Assembly (NCBI GenBank): GCA_030683705.1
Contig: JAUXPP010000149.1
Span: 1 to 64,000, forward strand
DNA length: 64,000 bases
Direction: 5' to 3'
DNA from: Polaromonas sp.
GTDB lineage: Bacteria > Pseudomonadota > Gammaproteobacteria > Burkholderiales > Burkholderiaceae_C
A program made the translations under genes and the position numbers. Every line of letters begins with the position of its first letter. Position 1 is the first letter of the stretch. Shown piece after piece: positions 49,950-60,302 of the stretch. The notes under the pieces are model-generated. The model was not told the origin of the DNA. It made no database searches and worked only from the letters and a program-made list of their open reading frames with translations.

Positions 49950-51068
49950 TCAGGCCAGCAGCTTGCGAATCGGTGCCGGCAGGCCCAAGCCGGCCCAGTC
50001 ACCGCGCCCGAACCAGGCGCCGTCGCCCGACAGGCGCAGCGTCCTGGCCTGGCGTGCCGGCAGAAAAAGCCGCATCGGCGACAAACGCAAATCCTTGTGC
50101 GTCAGCACATGCACAAACGGCGGGACGGCCTGCAGCTTGCCCTGCAGCGCCGCGGGCAAGGCGGCGAGCAACTCGTCCTCGCTGTCAAACACCGGGAAAC
50201 AGTACAGCCCGCCCCAGATGCCGGTCGCGGGACGGCGCTCCAGCCAGACCGCGCCATCGCTGCGTTCGGCCCACAGCAGACTCAGTGACTGGGCGCTGCG
50301 CTTGAGCTTGCGGGTCTTCACCGGGAAGCGTTCGGGCGCGCCGCTGGCCCGTCCGAGGCACAGGTCCTGCACCGGGCACAGCAGGCAGGACGGCTGGCGG
50401 CTGGTGCAAATGGTCGCGCCCAGATCCATGATGCCCTGGGTATAACGCGGCATCTCCTCGCGCAGCCTGCGGCGCGGCAGCAGCTCGGTGGCCATGCCCT
50501 GCAGGATGCGCTCCTGCGCGCTTGACGCGAGGTCACCGGAAAACGCGGTCAGCCGCGTCAGCACCCGTTTGACGTTGCCGTCGAGGATGGCCACACGTTC
50601 GGAAAAGCAGAAAGACGCGATCGCCGCCGCCGTCGAGGGGCCTATGCCCGGCAGGGTCTGCAGCGTTTCGGCCGTCCCTGGAAACTGCCCGCCATGCAGC
50701 CGCACCACGTCCTGTGCGCAGCGGTGCAGGTTGCGGGCACGGCTGTAATAACCAAGCCCGCTCCACAGGCCCAGCACCTGGTCGGGCGTTGCCGCAGCCA
50801 GGTCGGCCACCGTGGGAAAGTGTTGCAGGAAGCGGGTGTAGTAGTCCAGCACGGTGCTCACCTGGGTCTGCTGCAGCATGATCTCGGACAGCCAGACGCG
50901 GTAGGGATCACGCGTGTTCTGCCAGGGCAGGCTGTGCCGGCCGTGGCTTTTTTGCCAGCGCACCAGCTGGTCGGCAAAAGCCGGCGCCGGCACCGCTGCG
51001 CCGGCGTCCGCCGGGCTGTCAGGAGAAATACGGGACGCGGCAGCGCCGCGTGTGCGAGCCAGCGCCAT
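49950..51068 (-). CDS. mutY: A/G-specific adenine DNA glycosylase MutY
   Basis: 372 aa. A helix-hairpin-helix glycosylase core with YRVWLSEIMLQQTQVSTVLDYY (catalytic Glu in LSEIM), the HhH-GPD block LPGIGPSTAAAIASFCF...AILDGNVKRVLTR, and a 4Fe-4S cluster C..C..C pattern in CTSRQPSCLLCPVQDLC. The C-terminal NUDIX-like domain binds 8-oxoG. It removes A mispaired with 8-oxoG. Confidence 0.96.
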   Translation of the reverse strand: MALARTRGAAASRISPDSPADAGAAVPAPAFADQLVRWQKSHGRHSLPWQNTRDPYRVWLSEIMLQQTQVSTVLDYYTRFLQHFPTVADLAAATPDQVLGLWSGLGYYSRARNLHRCAQDVVRLHGGQFPGTAETLQTLPGIGPSTAAAIASFCFSERVAILDGNVKRVLTRLTAFSGDLASSAQERILQGMATELLPRRRLREEMPRYTQGIMDLGATICTSRQPSCLLCPVQDLCLGRASGAPERFPVKTRKLKRSAQSLSLLWAERSDGAVWLERRPATGIWGGLYCFPVFDSEDELLAALPAALQGKLQAVPPFVHVLTHKDLRLSPMRLFLPARQARTLRLSGDGAWFGRGDWAGLGLPAPIRKLLA

Positions 51069-51075
51069 CGCCGGT

Positions 51076-53046
51076 TCAGGCGGCGTGGGTCAGGGCAGCC
51101 GCTTGCGGGTCTGGCGCCTGGCCGGGCCGGTCAGGCGGCGCATCGGTCAGCTGTGCCGTGAGTTCGTCGAGCTTGCCGTCCAGCGCGGTGATGGCGTTTT
51201 CGTGGCGTTCGATTTCGTCGATGCGTTCGTCGAGGCCGGTGGCCGCCTGCTGGATGCGTTCGATCGCCTCGATGCGGCGGCCGAAATTCTTGCGGCGCTC
51301 CTTGAGCTGGGCATCGAGCTGTGAGGCGGCCGACTTGTTCCAGAGCTCGACCTCGCCGAGCGCGGTTTCGTACACCACACGCAGGCGCGTCGCCAGGGCG
51401 CGCACCAGCCGGTCAGAGAAGTCCGGCTGCGCGAGCTTGAGGATGTTGGTCACGCCCAGGTACTGCAGGTGGCTGCGTTCGATCTGCTCCAGGTCGGTCA
51501 GGAAGCGCGACATCTCCGGCTCCTTGGGCGCCTGCAGCGAAAAACCGAACTCCGAATTGAGCTGTTTGAAGGACCCGGCCAGCATGCTCTGGATCTCCGC
51601 GCTGGTTTTCCGGGCTTTTTCCAGGCTGTCGCGCAAGCGGTCAAAAGTCTCGCCGTAAGCCTTCTTGACGCCGAGCTTGATGCCCGGCTGCTTGAGCATC
51701 TTCGTCAGTTCGGCCAGTTCGGACTTCAGCGTGGGTGTGCCCAGCAGGTTGAACACTTCGCGCAACAGCTTCAGGTGAATCGAACGCACGGCCTGGATCT
51801 TGGCGCCGCTGGTATTGAACTCCGTGTGCTCCTGCTCGATGCGCGAGCGCATGTGTTTGATCACCGAGGTGTTTTTGCCGCGCAGGCCGCGCAGCTCGAT
51901 CATCTGCTCGGCCAGGTCGCGCCGGCGGATGTGGATGACCCGGCCGGCCTCTGCGCGCAGCTCGACAATGCCGGCGGCCACCGCGGAACGCAGGATCTTC
52001 TGGCGCTGCCCCATCACGCCCTGGGCCAGGGCCAGCTCGAGCGCGGGCAGGCAACTGGCCTGCAGCAGCTTGTCGTCGGCGGTCACCTTGGCCACCAGGC
52101 CCTTTTGCGCGGACACCGGGATCACCTGGGCCACCGGCAGGCCGAGAATGTCGGCCGAGCTGGCGCGCTGGCGGTCGATCTGCGCCTGGATCTGCGCGGG
52201 GGTGCTCAGCGCATCCCACAAGGTATCGATCTTGTTGAGCACCACCAGCCGGGCATCCTTGTCGTTGCCGTCGGTGACCAGGTGTTCGCGCCAGATCGCG
52301 AGGTCGGACTTGGTCACGCCGGTATCTGCCGCCAGGATGAACACCACGGCGTGGGCCTGCGGAATCAGGCTGACGGTCAGCTCGGGCTCGGCGCCGATGG
52401 CGTTGAGGCCGGGCGTATCGAGGATGACCAGGCCCTGCTTGAGCAGCGGATGGGCAATGTTGATCAGGGCGTGGCGCCAGCGCGGCACTTCCACCCTCCC
52501 TTCTGCGTCGGTACGCGGGTTGTCCTGCGGCGCATCGTCGTGCCAGAAGCCCAGCGCACGCGCCTCGTCCTGCGTCACATGGCGAACTTCGGCAACCTTC
52601 TCCAGGGCCTTGGCCAGCTGGACCGGGTCATTGACGTCGAGGTCGACACGTGTCCATTTCTCGGGGACCGCGCGCCACTCCATCAGCGCCTGCGGCTTGA
52701 GCCGGGTTTCGATCGGCAGCAGGCGCAGGCAGGGCGGCACCTCGGCGTCGTAGCCGAGCTCGGTCGGGCACATGGTGGTGCGGCCGGCGCTGGCCGGCAT
52801 GATGCGCCGGCCGTAACCCGCGAAAAAAATCGCATTGATCAGCTCGGACTTGCCGCGCGAAAACTCGGCGACAAACGCCACCATGACCTTGTCGGAGCGC
52901 ACCTGCGTTTCGAGCCGCAGCAGACGCTCTTCGACGGCAGCATTGAGCAGGTCGTGGTCTTTCAGCCATTCGGACAGCAGCTTGAGCCGCAGCGCGAATT
53001 CGCGCCGCCAGGCGCCGTGCTGGTCGAATTGTTCGTTAAAAGACAT
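51076..53046 (-). CDS. Dynamin-like GTPase
   Basis: 656 aa from ATG 53046 (MSFNEQFDQHG...). The ORF track extension to 53205 runs into mutM and is artefactual. G1 motif FVAEFSRGKSELINAIFF, G3 motif ILDTPGLNA and G4 LNKIDTLWD are all present; the second half is a helical/coiled-coil stalk. Bacterial dynamin-like proteins of this size act on membranes or in division/stress. It lies next to mutY with a 7-bp gap. The precise role is unknown. Confidence 0.85.
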   Translation of the reverse strand: MSFNEQFDQHGAWRREFALRLKLLSEWLKDHDLLNAAVEERLLRLETQVRSDKVMVAFVAEFSRGKSELINAIFFAGYGRRIMPASAGRTTMCPTELGYDAEVPPCLRLLPIETRLKPQALMEWRAVPEKWTRVDLDVNDPVQLAKALEKVAEVRHVTQDEARALGFWHDDAPQDNPRTDAEGRVEVPRWRHALINIAHPLLKQGLVILDTPGLNAIGAEPELTVSLIPQAHAVVFILAADTGVTKSDLAIWREHLVTDGNDKDARLVVLNKIDTLWDALSTPAQIQAQIDRQRASSADILGLPVAQVIPVSAQKGLVAKVTADDKLLQASCLPALELALAQGVMGQRQKILRSAVAAGIVELRAEAGRVIHIRRRDLAEQMIELRGLRGKNTSVIKHMRSRIEQEHTEFNTSGAKIQAVRSIHLKLLREVFNLLGTPTLKSELAELTKMLKQPGIKLGVKKAYGETFDRLRDSLEKARKTSAEIQSMLAGSFKQLNSEFGFSLQAPKEPEMSRFLTDLEQIERSHLQYLGVTNILKLAQPDFSDRLVRALATRLRVVYETALGEVELWNKSAASQLDAQLKERRKNFGRRIEAIERIQQAATGLDERIDEIERHENAITALDGKLDELTAQLTDAPPDRPGQAPDPQAAALTHAA

Positions 53047-53120
53047 GGTGGGGATCAGGCATAGGTCAAACAATATAGCATCGCTCACCCGAATCGGCCA
53101 TCGGCGGCTTTGTGCGGTTT

Positions 53121-53936
53121 TCAGGGTTTCTGGCAGTTGACACAGAAAAACGTGGAACGCTGCCCCTGCCGCATGCTGCGTATCGGAGCCCCGCATACCT
53201 TGCACGGAAGACCCGCACGGTCGTACACCCGGGCTTCAAGCTGAAAATAGCCGCTTTCGCCCTGGGCGTTGGAAAAATCCTTCAGGGTGCTGCCGCCCTT
53301 GGCCACGGCCTGCGCCAGCACCTCGCGGATCGCGGCGTGCAGGCGCGCGGCGCGCGGTTTGCTGAGGCGGGCGGCCCGCACCGTGGGCCGGATGCCGGCC
53401 ATGAACAGGGCTTCCGACGCATAAATATTGCCCACGCCCACCACCACCTCGCCAGCCAGCAGCACCTGCTTGATCGCCGTCTGCCGCAGCTGCAGGGCGG
53501 CATGGAAGGCCAGCGCATCGAAGTCCGGGCCCAGCGGCTCCACCCCCAGCCGTCCCAGCAGCTTGCGCGCGCCGGCATCGTCCTCGCCGGGCGCATACAC
53601 AACAGCACCAAAACGGCGCGGGTCGTGCAGGCGCAGGCAGCCTGCGCTGGTGCGCATGTCGAAATGGTCATGTTTGCCCGGCGCCGGCAGGTCGGCGGCA
53701 AAAACCAGGCTGCCCGACATGCCCAGGTGGATCAGCAGCAGGCCGCCGGTGGTGTCCAGCAACAGGTATTTGCCGCGCCGCCGCACCTGCAGCACGGTGT
53801 GGCCCAGCAGCTGTGCTGGATCACAGCCCAGCGGCCAGCGCAGCGGCTTGCCCATCTGCAGGCCCAGAATGGTGGCGCCTGCAATGCGGCCGGCAAAACT
53901 CAGGCGGGTGACTTCGACTTCGGGCAGTTCAGGCAT
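53121..53936 (-). CDS. mutM: Formamidopyrimidine-DNA glycosylase MutM
   Basis: About 271 aa starting MPELPEVEV at ATG 53936; the mature N-terminal Pro is the catalytic nucleophile. KPLRWPL and GRRGKYLLL-like blocks, the H2TH region ([17 protein letters not shown]) and the C-terminal zinc finger (CKVCG...FFCVNCQ) are intact. It excises oxidised purines, fitting with the nearby mutY in the GO repair pathway. Confidence 0.96.
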   Translation of the reverse strand: MPELPEVEVTRLSFAGRIAGATILGLQMGKPLRWPLGCDPAQLLGHTVLQVRRRGKYLLLDTTGGLLLIHLGMSGSLVFAADLPAPGKHDHFDMRTSAGCLRLHDPRRFGAVVYAPGEDDAGARKLLGRLGVEPLGPDFDALAFHAALQLRQTAIKQVLLAGEVVVGVGNIYASEALFMAGIRPTVRAARLSKPRAARLHAAIREVLAQAVAKGGSTLKDFSNAQGESGYFQLEARVYDRAGLPCKVCGAPIRSMRQGQRSTFFCVNCQKP

Positions 53937-53996
53937 GGCGTGCGGCAATCATGGGCATGCCCTGCGGGGGCACATTGCTTGAATTATCATGGTTCG

Positions 53997-55784
53997 ATGA
54001 AACAACTGATCTGCGCCCTGACCGCGTTTTCCACACTTTGCCTGGCTGTGCCGGCAGTGCTGGCCCAGCCCGGCCAGACCGCCCCGCCCGCCCTGCCCCA
54101 GGCCGCGCGTCCCGATGCGCCGGCTGCGGCCCAGGCAGCGCCGGTGCCGTCCAGCTTGGACGGCGAATTGTTTTACCAGTTGCTGATTGGCGAAATCAAC
54201 ACGCGCGCGGGAGAACCGTCGACGGGTTTCGCGCTGATCCTCGACGCCGCGCGCAAGACCAACGACGCCCAGTTGTACCAGCGGGCCGCCGACATCGCCC
54301 TGCAATCGCGATCCGGCGATGCTGCTTTGCAGGCGGCGCAAGCCTGGCGCCAGGCGCAGCCGGCCTCGCGCGAGGCCAACCGTTATGTCCTGCAGATCCT
54401 GATCGCGCTGAACCGCCTCACCGAAACGGTGGAGCCACTGCGCGGTGAACTGCGGCTGGCGCCACTGCCCGAGCACGCACGGGTGATCGGAACGCTGCCG
54501 CGCCTGTATGCGCGGGCGGCAGACAAAAAACTCGCCGCCAGTGTCATGGAGCAGGCGCTGGCAGAGCAACTGGCCTCTCCTGCGACCGCCGCCGCCGCCT
54601 GGACGGCGGTGGGCCGTATGCGGATGGCCGCCGGCGAGCTGCCCGGCGCCCTGGTCGCCGTGGAGCGCGCGCAGGCCCTGGAGCCGGCCGCCGAAGGCCC
54701 GGCCCTGCTGGCGCTCGAAATGATGGATCCCAAGCTGCCCAGCGCCGAGCCGCTGGTGCGCAAATACCTCGAAGGCAACCCCCGGGCCCTGCCGGAAATC
54801 CGCATGGCTTACGCACGCAACCTGCTCGATACCCAGCGTTACGCGGAAGCCAGCGCGCAATTGCAGGTGGTCACTCGTGAAAAGCCGGATTACCCTGAAG
54901 GCTGGCTGGTGCTGGGTTCGCTGCAGTTGCAGGACAACCAGCTCGCCGCGTCGCAGACCTCGCTGCTGCGCTACGTCGAGCTGGTCCAGCAAGGCGAGCA
55001 AAACGAACAAGCCACGCGCGGCCTGTCCCAGGCCTACCTGTCGCTGGCGCAACTGGCCGAAAAGCGCAAGGACTTCGCCGGCGCCGAAAGCTGGCTGGCA
55101 AAAATCTCCAACTCCCAGGAACTGGTCCAGGCACAGACGCGGCGCGCCTCGCTGCTGGCCAAACAGGGCAAGCTGGGCGAAGCGCGCCAGCTGATCCGGG
55201 CCTTGCCCGAGCGAAAACCGGAAGATGCGCGTATCAAGCTGATGGCCGAAATCACCCTGCTTCGCGACCAGAAGGAATACAAAAGCGCCTACGAGCTGCT
55301 GAGCAAGGCGGTGGCGCAATTTCCGGCCGAAACCGACCTGCTTTACGACCAGGCCATGATGGCTGAAAAACTCGGCTCCCTGGGCGAAATGGAGCGCCTG
55401 TTGCGGCAGTTGCTGGTGCTCAAGCCCGACTACCACCATGCCTACAACGCGCTGGGCTACTCGCTGGCCGAACGCAATGTGCGCCTGCCCGAGGCCAAAC
55501 AACTGATCCAGAAAGCGCTGGAATTCGCGCCGGCCGACCCCTTCATCCAGGACAGCCTGGGCTGGGTGGAATTCCGCCTGGGCAACAAGGCCGAGGCGGC
55601 CCGGATTTTCGAGATCGCCTACAAGGCCAAGCCCGATGCAGAAATTGCCGCGCATTATGGCGAAGTCATGTGGAGCCTGGGCCAGCGCGACAAGGCCATT
55701 GCCGTGTGGAAGGAAGGCATGCTGCTCAACCCCGAAAACGAGACCCTGCTTGAAACCCTCAAACGCCTGCGCGTCCGGCTGTGA
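53997..55784 (+). CDS. Exported TPR-repeat protein upstream of lolB
   Basis: 595 aa from ATG 53997 (MKQLICALTAFSTLCLAVPAVLAQ...), with a Sec signal peptide cleaved near LAQ. An Ala/Pro-rich linker precedes at least eight TPR-like helical pairs (e.g. ALVAVERAQALEPAAEGPALLALEMM, LSKAVAQFPAETDLLYDQAMMAEKLG, YNALGYSLAERN...). A periplasmic or outer-membrane scaffold. In betaproteobacteria a TPR gene is conserved before lolB-ispE. Its TGA overlaps the GTG start of lolB. Confidence 0.9.
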   Translation: MKQLICALTAFSTLCLAVPAVLAQPGQTAPPALPQAARPDAPAAAQAAPVPSSLDGELFYQLLIGEINTRAGEPSTGFALILDAARKTNDAQLYQRAADIALQSRSGDAALQAAQAWRQAQPASREANRYVLQILIALNRLTETVEPLRGELRLAPLPEHARVIGTLPRLYARAADKKLAASVMEQALAEQLASPATAAAAWTAVGRMRMAAGELPGALVAVERAQALEPAAEGPALLALEMMDPKLPSAEPLVRKYLEGNPRALPEIRMAYARNLLDTQRYAEASAQLQVVTREKPDYPEGWLVLGSLQLQDNQLAASQTSLLRYVELVQQGEQNEQATRGLSQAYLSLAQLAEKRKDFAGAESWLAKISNSQELVQAQTRRASLLAKQGKLGEARQLIRALPERKPEDARIKLMAEITLLRDQKEYKSAYELLSKAVAQFPAETDLLYDQAMMAEKLGSLGEMERLLRQLLVLKPDYHHAYNALGYSLAERNVRLPEAKQLIQKALEFAPADPFIQDSLGWVEFRLGNKAEAARIFEIAYKAKPDAEIAAHYGEVMWSLGQRDKAIAVWKEGMLLNPENETLLETLKRLRVRL

Positions 55785-56320
55785 TTCACCTTCAGACCGG
55801 AGCCTTCTCCTTGCCCACTTTGCCGCGCCTGCGACACGTCCTCGCATCCAGCCTTGTTTTTGCTCTATTTTTGATAGCTGGCTGCGCACAACTGCCGCGG
55901 GCTGAAGCCCCGAATGACTCAAAAGTCCAGATATGGTCGGGACGGATCAGCCTGCAGGTGCAAAGCGAACCGGTGCAGGCTTTTTTTGCGGGCTTCGAGT
56001 TGCGCGGCAACCCCGACCAGGGCGAACTGGCGCTGAACAGCCCGCTGGGCACCAGCCTGGCCGTGCTGCGCTGGTCGCCCGGCGAAGCGGTGCTGGACTC
56101 CGGCGGCCAGGTCCAGCGTTTCGACTCGGTCGATGCGCTGATCGAAAAAGCCACCGGCGCGGCGGTGCCGCTACCGGCATTGTTCGACTGGCTGGCCGGC
56201 AAGAACACCGCGCTGGCCGGCTGGAGCGCCGACCTGACGCAACATGCCGGCGGCCGGATTTCCGCCAGCCGGACCGCTCCGCAACCGCGCACCGACCTGC
56301 GTATCGTGCTGGCGCAATGA
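55781..56320 (+). CDS. lolB: Outer-membrane lipoprotein insertion receptor LolB
   Basis: 179 aa from GTG 55781, overlapping the TPR gene stop (GTGA). Lipoprotein signal with lipobox LIAGC, then the LolB beta-barrel-like domain (WSGRISLQVQSEPVQAFFAGFELRGN..GELALNSPLGTSLAVLRW). It receives lipoproteins from LolA and inserts them in the outer membrane. The stop overlaps ispE (ATGA). Confidence 0.93.
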   Translation: MIHLQTGAFSLPTLPRLRHVLASSLVFALFLIAGCAQLPRAEAPNDSKVQIWSGRISLQVQSEPVQAFFAGFELRGNPDQGELALNSPLGTSLAVLRWSPGEAVLDSGGQVQRFDSVDALIEKATGAAVPLPALFDWLAGKNTALAGWSADLTQHAGGRISASRTAPQPRTDLRIVLAQ

Positions 56321-57180
56321 GTTCCCCGCTGAAGGCGATCTACGAGGTCGCGGCGCCCGCCAAACTCAACCTGTTCCTGCATATCAACGGGCGGCGCGCC
56401 GACGGTTACCACCTGCTGCAATCGGTCTTCATGCTGATCGACTGGTGCGACACCCTGCACTTCGAACTGCGCAGCGACGGCCGCATCCAGCGCCACGACA
56501 CCGGCACGCCGGACGGGACCCTGCCAGCCGAGGACCTGACGGTGCGCGCGGCGCGGGCACTGCAACTCGCCAGCGGCACCGCACTGGGGGCCGACATCTG
56601 GCTGGAAAAACGCATCCCGTCCCAGGCCGGCATGGGCGGTGGCTCCTCGGACGCGGCCAGTTGCCTGCTGGCGCTGCAGCGGCTCTGGGGCGTGCGCCTG
56701 GCGCCTGGCAGGCTGCAGGAAATCGCGCTCGGCCTGGGTGCAGATGTGCCGTTTTTCCTGAGCGGCGGCCATGCCTGGGTCGAGGGTATCGGTGAACAAC
56801 TGACGCCGCTGGCGCTGCCTGAGGCGCGTTTTGTGGTCGTGAAACCACCGGCCGGACTGCCGACCGACGCGATTTTCCGCGCGCCTGAACTCAAACGCGA
56901 CACAGAAACTGCTACAATCCAAGGCTTTGCTGCAAACTCAAGCGGCCGTCTTTACGGATTCGGCCACAACGACTTGCAGCCAGTCGCGCAGACCCTGTGT
57001 CCGCAGGTTGGCCAGTCACTCGACTGGCTGTCCATGCAAGGCCTCCAGGGACGCATGACTGGCTCGGGAAGTGCGGTTTTTGCGCATTTGCCGCATGACA
57101 TGGAACTCGCGGCCGCTCCGGGCGGCTGGCAAGTCCGCAAGTGCAGCAACCTGGAGGCGCATCCTCTGGCCGGTTGGTAA
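56317..57180 (+). CDS. ispE: 4-diphosphocytidyl-2-C-methyl-D-erythritol kinase
   Basis: 287 aa GHMP kinase of the MEP isoprenoid pathway. Substrate block APAKLNLFLHINGRRADGYHLLQSVF, ATP loop IPSQAGMGGGSSDAASCLLAL and C-terminal MTGSGSAVFAHL. ATG 56317 overlaps the lolB stop. The TPR-lolB-ispE genes are one operon, followed by tRNA-Gln. Confidence 0.97.
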   Translation: MSSPLKAIYEVAAPAKLNLFLHINGRRADGYHLLQSVFMLIDWCDTLHFELRSDGRIQRHDTGTPDGTLPAEDLTVRAARALQLASGTALGADIWLEKRIPSQAGMGGGSSDAASCLLALQRLWGVRLAPGRLQEIALGLGADVPFFLSGGHAWVEGIGEQLTPLALPEARFVVVKPPAGLPTDAIFRAPELKRDTETATIQGFAANSSGRLYGFGHNDLQPVAQTLCPQVGQSLDWLSMQGLQGRMTGSGSAVFAHLPHDMELAAAPGGWQVRKCSNLEAHPLAGW

Positions 57181-57255
57181 AATAACGGCCATGGAATGTG
57201 TCTCCATGAACAACAGTTAAAGGGTTGATGGCGGTTTTCTGCCGTTGACCTGTGT

Positions 57256-57332
57256 AGGGGTGTCGCCAAGTTGGTTAAGGCACCGGATTTTGATTCCGGC
57301 ATTCGCAGGTTCGACTCCTTCCACCCCTGCCA
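57256..57332 (+). tRNA. tRNA-Gln (TTG anticodon)
   Basis: 77 nt: acceptor AGGGGTG/CACCCCT, D-arm GCC, anticodon loop TTTTGAT (TTG), T-loop TTCGACTC, CCA encoded. Located between ispE and prs, the usual betaproteobacterial place. Confidence 0.95.
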
Positions 57333-57339
57333 AAATTTT

Positions 57340-57367
57340 CGGGTCCCTGAGTGGGACCCGTGTTTTT
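57340..57367 (+). terminator. Rho-independent terminator after tRNA-Gln
   Basis: cgggtcccTGAgtgggacccg stem followed by a tgttttt tract, 7 bp after the tRNA. Confidence 0.85.
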
Positions 57368-57580
57368 AAGACCCGACGAAAAGGGTTTGTGCTCGCTGAC
57401 TGTTGAGTGTCTCCGGTCCGACGGTTTCGGTCACGCCCACGACGGGCCGGATCGCAGCCCGGATCCTGCGGATAAGCCGCCGTGACATGGAATGGGCACA
57501 GGGCGTCCGTGTTTTGATGCTTTTATTGCCGACCTGATTTCAGCCACGATTTCCCACCTAGACATCCGCTGGGCCCCCAC

Positions 57581-58555
57581 ATGCAAACGCACAATCCCGA
57601 CTTCATGCTTTTCACCGGCAATGCCAATCCCGGCATGGCCTCTGAAATCGCCCAGCACCTGGGTATTTCGCTGGGCGCGGCCCATGTCGGGCGCTTTTCG
57701 GATGGTGAAGTGACGGTCGAGATCCAGCAGAACGTTCGCGCACGCGATGTGTTCGTGGTCCAGTCCACCTGCGCGCCGACCAATGAAAACATCATGGAAC
57801 TGCTGATCATGGTCGACGCGCTCAAGCGCGCTTCGGCCGAGCGCATTTCCGCGGTCATCCCCTACTTCGGTTACGCCCGCCAGGACCGTCGCCCGCGTTC
57901 GGCGCGTGTGCCCATCAGCGCCAAGGTGGTGGCCAACATGCTGCAGGCCGTCGGTGTCTCGCGCGTGCTGACCATGGACCTGCACGCCGACCAGATCCAG
58001 GGCTTTTTCGACATCCCGGTGGACAACATCTATGCCTCGCCGGTACTGCTGGGCGACCTGCGCCAGAAGAACTACAACGACCTGATGGTGGTTTCGCCCG
58101 ACGTCGGCGGTGTGGTGCGCGCGCGCGCGCTGGCCAAGCAGCTCGGCTGCGACATGGCCATCATCGACAAGCGCCGCCCCAAGGCCAATGTGTCGGAAGT
58201 GATGCACGTGATCGGCGACATCGACGGGCGCAACTGCGTGATCATGGACGACATGATCGACACCGCCGGCACGCTGGTCAAGGCCGCCGAGGTGCTCAAG
58301 GAGCGCGGCGCCAAAAAGGTTTACGCGTATTGCACGCACCCGATTTTTTCGGGTCCGGCGATTGAACGCATTGCGCAGGGCGACGCCCTCGACGAAGTGG
58401 TGATCACCAACACCATTCCCCTCAGCCAGAGCGCGCAGGACTGCAAGAAAATTCGCCAGCTCTCCGTGGCACCGCTGATTGCCGAAACAATCCAGCGCAT
58501 CGCCAGGGGTGAGTCGGTCATGAGTTTGTTCTCGGATCAGGACAACCTGTTCTGA
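57581..58555 (+). CDS. prs: Ribose-phosphate pyrophosphokinase
   Basis: 324 aa. PRPP synthase family blocks: [65 protein letters not shown], the PP-loop [19 protein letters not shown] and the PRPP-binding [18 protein letters not shown]. It supplies PRPP for nucleotides, His and Trp. The start at 57581 ([13 protein letters not shown]) is family-typical. The roughly 210-bp leader after the tRNA-Gln terminator probably holds its promoter. Confidence 0.97.
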   Translation: MQTHNPDFMLFTGNANPGMASEIAQHLGISLGAAHVGRFSDGEVTVEIQQNVRARDVFVVQSTCAPTNENIMELLIMVDALKRASAERISAVIPYFGYARQDRRPRSARVPISAKVVANMLQAVGVSRVLTMDLHADQIQGFFDIPVDNIYASPVLLGDLRQKNYNDLMVVSPDVGGVVRARALAKQLGCDMAIIDKRRPKANVSEVMHVIGDIDGRNCVIMDDMIDTAGTLVKAAEVLKERGAKKVYAYCTHPIFSGPAIERIAQGDALDEVVITNTIPLSQSAQDCKKIRQLSVAPLIAETIQRIARGESVMSLFSDQDNLF

Positions 58556-58667
58556 TCTGAAACGAAAAGCGGCTGCTGTGCCCGCGAGGTCCAGGGACTT
58601 CATCGGGCTGGCAGCCTTTTAAACCAGAACGAGACTGGTCGCGGTCCGTTCTTTATTGGAGTTGATT

Positions 58668-59363
58668 ATGAAATTCGTCGCTTTTGAGCGCGCAAAGCAG
58701 GGCACGGGTGCGAGCCGCCGTCTCCGCATCACCGGCCGCACGCCCGGTATTGTTTACGGTGGCACCGGTGAACCGTCGCTGATCGAACTCGATCACAACG
58801 CACTGTTCCACGCCATCAAGAAGGAAGCGTTCCACGCGTCCGTGCTCGAGATGGAACTCGGCGGCAAGACTGAAAAAGTCCTGCTGCGCGACCTGCAGAT
58901 GCACCCCTACAAGCAGATGATCCAGCACGTGGATTTCCAGCGCGTGGATGCCCGCACCCGCCTGACCATGAAAGTGCCACTGCACTACAGCGGCGAGGAA
59001 GAGTCCCCCGCCGTCAAGGCCGAGAACTGCCTGGTCAACCACGTGATGACCGAGCTGAGCATCTCCTGCATGCCCAAGGACCTGCCTGAATTCATCGCCA
59101 TTGACCTGAGCGGCCTGAAAAAAGGCGCGCCGTTGCACCTGAAGGACATCACCCTGCCCAAAGGCGTGAAGTTCGTGGCCAAGGGCCAGGAAAACCCGGT
59201 GCTGGTGTCGGTGTCGTCCGTCTCGGAAGAAGCCGAAGCCGATGCAGCAGCAGCCGCTGCTGCCGCCGCGCCGGTGGATCCAAAAGCTGCCAAGGCCGCT
59301 GCCGCCAAGGAAGCCAAAGCCGGCGCCAAGGCCGACGCTGCGAAGCCTGCTGCCAAGAAGTAA
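58668..59363 (+). CDS. rplY: 50S ribosomal protein L25/general stress protein Ctc
   Basis: 231 aa from ATG 58668 with TTGGAG upstream. CTC-type L25: an N-terminal 5S rRNA-binding domain ([46 protein letters not shown]) plus the longer C-terminal domain, ending in an unusually Ala/Lys-rich tail ([28 protein letters not shown]). The canonical order prs-rplY-pth is kept. Confidence 0.95.
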   Translation: MKFVAFERAKQGTGASRRLRITGRTPGIVYGGTGEPSLIELDHNALFHAIKKEAFHASVLEMELGGKTEKVLLRDLQMHPYKQMIQHVDFQRVDARTRLTMKVPLHYSGEEESPAVKAENCLVNHVMTELSISCMPKDLPEFIAIDLSGLKKGAPLHLKDITLPKGVKFVAKGQENPVLVSVSSVSEEAEADAAAAAAAAAPVDPKAAKAAAAKEAKAGAKADAAKPAAKK

Positions 59364-59395
59364 TTCAAGGCACCCGGTGGCCTGACCAGGCCTGC

Positions 59396-59428
59396 GGCCC
59401 CTGACCTCATCGAGGCAGGGGCCGTTTT
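59396..59428 (+). terminator. Rho-independent terminator after rplY
   Basis: ggcccctg / caggggcc inverted repeat with a 12-nt loop and a gttttct tract. Confidence 0.75.
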
Positions 59429-59502
59429 CTTGGGGGCAGGTGCCTGCTGCGCCGATAATCCGGTGGCGGCGTCAGAGCCGCTCCCCTTTTTTGAGCTGAC
59501 GC

Positions 59503-60129
59503 ATGATCAAACTTTTTGTGGGCCTGGGCAACCCCGGCCCTGAATACGAAGCCACCCGCCACAACGCCGGCTTCTGGTGGACCGAGGCGCTCGCACGCGA
59601 GCTCAAGCTGATGCCCGTCCTCGACAAGAGTTACCATGGGCGTGTGGCCCGCACCACCATCGCCGGGCAAACCGTCTGGCTGCTGGAGCCGCTGACCTTC
59701 ATGAACGTATCCGGCAAGTCGGTGGCTGCGCTGGCGCGCTTTTTCAAGATCGCGCCTGAAGAGATCCTGGTGGCCCATGACGAGCTCGACATCGTCCCCG
59801 GCCAGGCCAAACTCAAGTTCGGCGGCAGCCACGCCGGCCACAACGGGCTGCGCGACATCCACGCCCAGCTCGGCACTGGCGACTACTGGCGCCTGCGCAT
59901 AGGCGTCGGCCACCCCGGTGTGAAGTCCGAGGTCATCAACTGGGTGCTCAAGAAACCTTCACAGGAACACCGCATGGCGATCGAGGACAGCATCGCGCGT
60001 TCGCTCAAGGCCGTGCCTGCCCTGCTGGCCGGGGAAATGGAAAAAGCCACGATGCTGATCCACACCAGCGCGCCGCCACGGCCCAAACCGCCGCGCAAGG
60101 TGGAAGCTGAGGACTCGGAGAACGACTAG
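59503..60129 (+). CDS. pth: Peptidyl-tRNA hydrolase
   Basis: 208 aa. [25 protein letters not shown] contains the catalytic His and Asn. [20 protein letters not shown] and [14 protein letters not shown] are conserved. It releases tRNA from prematurely dropped peptidyl-tRNA. The C-terminus has a Pro/Lys extension ([10 protein letters not shown]). It follows rplY after a terminator and may have its own promoter in the 75-bp gap. Confidence 0.97.
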   Translation: MIKLFVGLGNPGPEYEATRHNAGFWWTEALARELKLMPVLDKSYHGRVARTTIAGQTVWLLEPLTFMNVSGKSVAALARFFKIAPEEILVAHDELDIVPGQAKLKFGGSHAGHNGLRDIHAQLGTGDYWRLRIGVGHPGVKSEVINWVLKKPSQEHRMAIEDSIARSLKAVPALLAGEMEKATMLIHTSAPPRPKPPRKVEAEDSEND

Positions 60130-60235
60130 TCCGGCCCCGACGCCGTCAGCGGCATCACGCCGCAATCGGGAGATGCCGAGCCAGCGCGTTGACGGCGAGT
60201 GCCGCCGCTTGACCCGCAGCGCGGTGCACGGGAAG

Positions 60236-60285
60236 TCGCTATCAATTCAATAGCTGCTTACGCCCACCACGCTTGGGCCAGAGCC
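60236..60285. repeat. Comamonadaceae-type interspersed repeat, copy C
   Basis: gctatcaattcaatagc is a near-palindrome followed by tgcttacgcccaccacgcttgggccagagcc. It shares the ttNaatagc..ttacgc core and the gggc..g end with copies A and B, but is more diverged. It lies between pth and livF, near the livF stop. Confidence 0.5.
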
Positions 60286-60302
60286 CGAAAAGGCCGGAAA
60301 AA

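Noticed and set aside
51469-53064. 531-aa plus-strand ORF antisense to the dynamin-like gene
   Set aside because: No recognisable domain; GTPase motifs on the minus strand are unambiguous.
53112-53996. N-terminal extension of the TPR ORF to 890 aa
   Set aside because: The extension runs antisense through mutM; the true start at 53997 has a signal peptide.
53949-55922. 657-aa ORF antisense to the TPR gene
   Set aside because: Composition is typical of GC-rich antisense frames (Gly/Leu/His/Gln-rich); the plus-strand TPR protein explains the interval.
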